Shown: positions 62,581 through 64,000 of the stretch, piece by piece
Layout: each line of letters opens with the position of its first letter
How positions within the stretch are numbered: the first letter of the stretch is position 1
From: Tsukamurella pulmonis
Lineage (GTDB): Bacteria > Actinomycetota > Actinomycetes > Mycobacteriales > Mycobacteriaceae
DNA: 64,000 bases
NCBI RefSeq assembly: GCF_900103175.1
Contig: NZ_FNLF01000002.1
Location: 3,548,136 to 3,612,135, forward strand
Direction: 5' to 3'
Program-made: the position numbers and the translations under genes
Notes under the pieces: generated by a model
Database searches by the model: none
What the model saw: only the letters and a program-made list of their open reading frames with translations
What the model was told of the DNA's origin: nothing

Positions 62581-63214
62581 AGACGCGGTGCACGACGCCG
62601 CTGGGGCTGGCGGTGGATTCGATCGCGAACCGCTCCTGCACGCCCTCGAGCCCGTCCCACAGCCGCTCGCCGCGGCCGAGCACGATCGGCACCTCCACCA
62701 GATGTAGGTGATCGACGAGGTCGGCGGCGAGGAACTCGCGCACCGTCTGCACTCCCCCGCCGATGCGGATGTCCTTCTCCCCCGCGATCTCCCGCGCCGC
62801 CGCGACCGCCTCGGCGGGTGAGGCGTCGAGGAACCGGAACTCCACCCCGTCGGCCGTGGTGAAGGCGGGCCGGGGCCGGGTGGTGAGCACGATGATCGGC
62901 GTGGTGAAGGGCGTCTGCTCACCCCACCAGCCGCGCCAGGACTCGTCGGCGAGGACCTCCGGCGTGGGCGCGAACTTGCCGCGCCCCATGATCTCCACGC
63001 CGATCCCCTCGTCCCAGGCCTCGGAGAAGGCGTCGTCGACGCCGCGGGCCGCGCTGGTCAGTCCGTGGATCGCCGCGCCCCGCCGGGTGCCGAAGAACCA
63101 CTGCATCAGAGATCCACCGGCGTGCCCGAAGGGCGCGTCGCGGCTCTGGTCCGCTCCGGTCCCGAAGCCGTCCAGCGAGATCGCGAAGTTGTGCACGCGC
63201 ACCTGACCCGTCAT
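62561..63214 (-). CDS. RibD C-terminal/dihydrofolate reductase-like protein
   Basis: A 217-residue protein of the RibD_C (DHFR-like) fold: VRVHNFAISLDGFGTG at the start, EIMGRGKFAP, PIIVLTTRPRP, and IRIGGGVQTVREFLAADLVDHLHL near the C-terminus (G-G-G motif of nucleotide binding). Members are stand-alone reductases, not true DHFR, usually of unknown substrate. TAGCCT lies 6 nt upstream of the ATG, predicting a leaderless mRNA. Confidence 0.87.
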   Translation of the reverse strand: MTGQVRVHNFAISLDGFGTGADQSRDAPFGHAGGSLMQWFFGTRRGAAIHGLTSAARGVDDAFSEAWDEGIGVEIMGRGKFAPTPEVLADESWRGWWGEQTPFTTPIIVLTTRPRPAFTTADGVEFRFLDASPAEAVAAAREIAGEKDIRIGGGVQTVREFLAADLVDHLHLVEVPIVLGRGERLWDGLEGVQERFAIESTASPSGVVHRVFTRSLR

Positions 63215-63267
63215 GGGGACAGGCTAGCGACGCGTCTCCGCCGCCGCGCCGCAACGGCGGCAGGCGG

Positions 63268-63780
63268 CTACCCCTCGAGGAGCTTCTTGCGCAGCGCCTC
63301 GTCCTTGTCGAGCACCATCTTCTCCAGGTTCTCCTGGAAGACGACCATGCGCTGGCGCAGCGAGGGATCGGCGGCGCCGAGGATCCGCACGGCGAGCAGG
63401 CCGGCGTTGCGGGCGCCGCCCACGGACACCGTCGCCACGGGGATCCCGGCGGGCATCTGCACGATCGAGAGCAGCGAGTCCATGCCGTCGAGGTGCTTGA
63501 GCGGCACGGGCACGCCGATGACGGGCAGCGGGGTCGCGGAGGCGACCATGCCCGGCAGGTGCGCGGCGCCGCCGGCGCCGGCGATGATCACCTCGACGCC
63601 GCGGTCCGCGGCGCCCTTGGCGTAGTCGAGCATCCGCTGGGGGGTGCGGTGCGCGGAGACCACGCCCACCTCGAACCGGATCCCGAACTCGGCGAGTGCC
63701 TCGGCGGCGGCCTCCATCGTCGGCCAGTCCGAGTCGCTGCCCATGATCAGTCCGACGCGCGGTCCGGTGTTCTCAGCCAT
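63268..63780 (-). CDS. purE: 5-(carboxyamino)imidazole ribonucleotide mutase PurE
   Basis: A 170-residue class I PurE. The active-site GSDSDWPTM near the N-terminus, SAHRTPQRM, and [16 protein letters not shown] are diagnostic. It converts N5-CAIR to CAIR in purine synthesis, using the PurK product. The start overlaps the purK end by 8 bp, so the two are translationally linked (purK-purE, as Rv3276c-Rv3275c). No riboswitch is in view; the purK start is outside the window. Confidence 0.96.
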   Translation of the reverse strand: MAENTGPRVGLIMGSDSDWPTMEAAAEALAEFGIRFEVGVVSAHRTPQRMLDYAKGAADRGVEVIIAGAGGAAHLPGMVASATPLPVIGVPVPLKHLDGMDSLLSIVQMPAGIPVATVSVGGARNAGLLAVRILGAADPSLRQRMVVFQENLEKMVLDKDEALRKKLLEG

Positions 63781-64000
63781 GCTCACTCCATCCATCGGTC
63801 CACTCCGCGGTCGCCATCCAGTGCGCCGCACGTTCCGCCCGCTCCCGCAGCTCCGCCGCGTAGTCGGGGTCGTTCCGGTCGCCGTCGGGCGCACCGACCA
63901 GGTTGACGTGCCCGATCTTGCGGTCGGGCCGCCCCTCCTTGCCGTACATGTGCACATGCGCCTCGGGCATCCGGGCCATGAGGTGGTGCAGCCGCTCGTC
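63773..64000 (-). CDS. purK: 5-(carboxyamino)imidazole ribonucleotide synthase PurK, 3' end only
   Basis: The last 75 codons of purK, cut by the window edge. The C-terminal segment [19 protein letters not shown] is the typical PurK ATP-grasp ending (YGK...R.GRKMGHV.). PurK makes N5-CAIR from AIR, ATP and bicarbonate for PurE. It lies upstream of purE in the same operon and overlaps it by 8 bp. Confidence 0.93.
   Translation of the reverse strand, partial: DERLHHLMARMPEAHVHMYGKEGRPDRKIGHVNLVGAPDGDRNDPDYAAELRERAERAAHWMATAEWTDGWSEHG

Noticed and set aside
63781-64000. Purine riboswitch before purE.
   Set aside because: purE overlaps the end of purK, so there is no leader; any riboswitch would lie before purK outside the window.

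Overview
This window is GC-rich (about 70 percent by eye), densely coding chromosomal DNA from an actinobacterium of the order Mycobacteriales. The evidence is the set of order-typical genes: WhiB1 with Cys9/37/40/46, PdtaS, the 24-residue ribosomal protein bL37, SigH-RshA, SigE-RseA-HtrA-TatB, MtrA-MtrB-LpqB, a WbbL/RmlD/ManB cell-wall linker set, a WS/DGAT, FadE25 and PurE-PurK. Gene order follows Mycobacterium tuberculosis Rv3212 to Rv3276, with pieces missing and added. Genus cannot be fixed from the sequence; Tsukamurella is my best guess. No rRNA, tRNA, IS element, prophage or CRISPR array was seen.

Layout. 1-5 kb: small membrane protein, PQQ-propeller protein, ParA-like ATPase, phosphoglycerate-mutase-family phosphatase, membrane protein and lipid-kinase-like enzyme. 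5-8.5 kb: regulatory hub (whiB1, pdtaS, bL37, rshA-sigH). 8.3-9.3 kb: an unrecognised gene bracketed by two copies of a structured repeat. 9.3-17.8 kb: metabolic and stress genes (YbaK, two-domain reductase, CPBP protease, AraC/VOC pair, aldehyde dehydrogenase, SRAP, SoxR, secreted protein). 17.8-23.8 kb: aroA-rsgA, glycosyltransferase, MsrA, GNAT-FprA. 23.8-31.3 kb: three paralogous membrane fatty-acid desaturases, a SulP-MerR pair and a desaturase-type ferredoxin reductase. 31.4-39.8 kb: META-domain protein, WS/DGAT, PlsC, SecA, HPF and a frameshifted comF. 39.8-44.8 kb: lpqB-mtrB-mtrA and divergent tmk. 45-53 kb: a block matching M. tuberculosis Rv1220c-Rv1230c in reverse (transglycosylase, Mrp, TatB, HtrA, RseA, SigE, methyltransferase), interrupted by a repeat-flanked AbiEi/DUF559-like gene. 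53.3-60.3 kb: SGNH hydrolase, manB-wbbL-rmlD, LCP ligase, TIGR03089 protein and AMIN-like lipoprotein. 60.3-64 kb: FadE25, MBL hydrolase, RibD-like reductase, purE and the 3' end of purK.

How the genes work together. Much of the window serves the envelope and its stress control: two ECF sigma/anti-sigma pairs with matching autoregulatory promoters, MtrAB-LpqB, HtrA, the Sec and Tat translocons, rhamnose-linker synthesis and LCP ligation, and membrane-lipid desaturation. About 22 start codons have a TANNNT-like -10 hexamer exactly 6 or 7 nt upstream, which predicts leaderless mRNAs. Three divergent gene pairs are driven by closely packed leaderless promoters.

Most notable signals: two repeat families that each bracket one accessory gene at a synteny gap; a tandem TACG-N4-CGTA operator at a desaturase promoter with a single copy at its likely reductase partner; a SoxR box that relocates the soxR start; a frameshifted comF; a WS/DGAT lacking the second active-site His; and a strongly over-represented word, GCACCGTCG, spread over coding and non-coding DNA on both strands.
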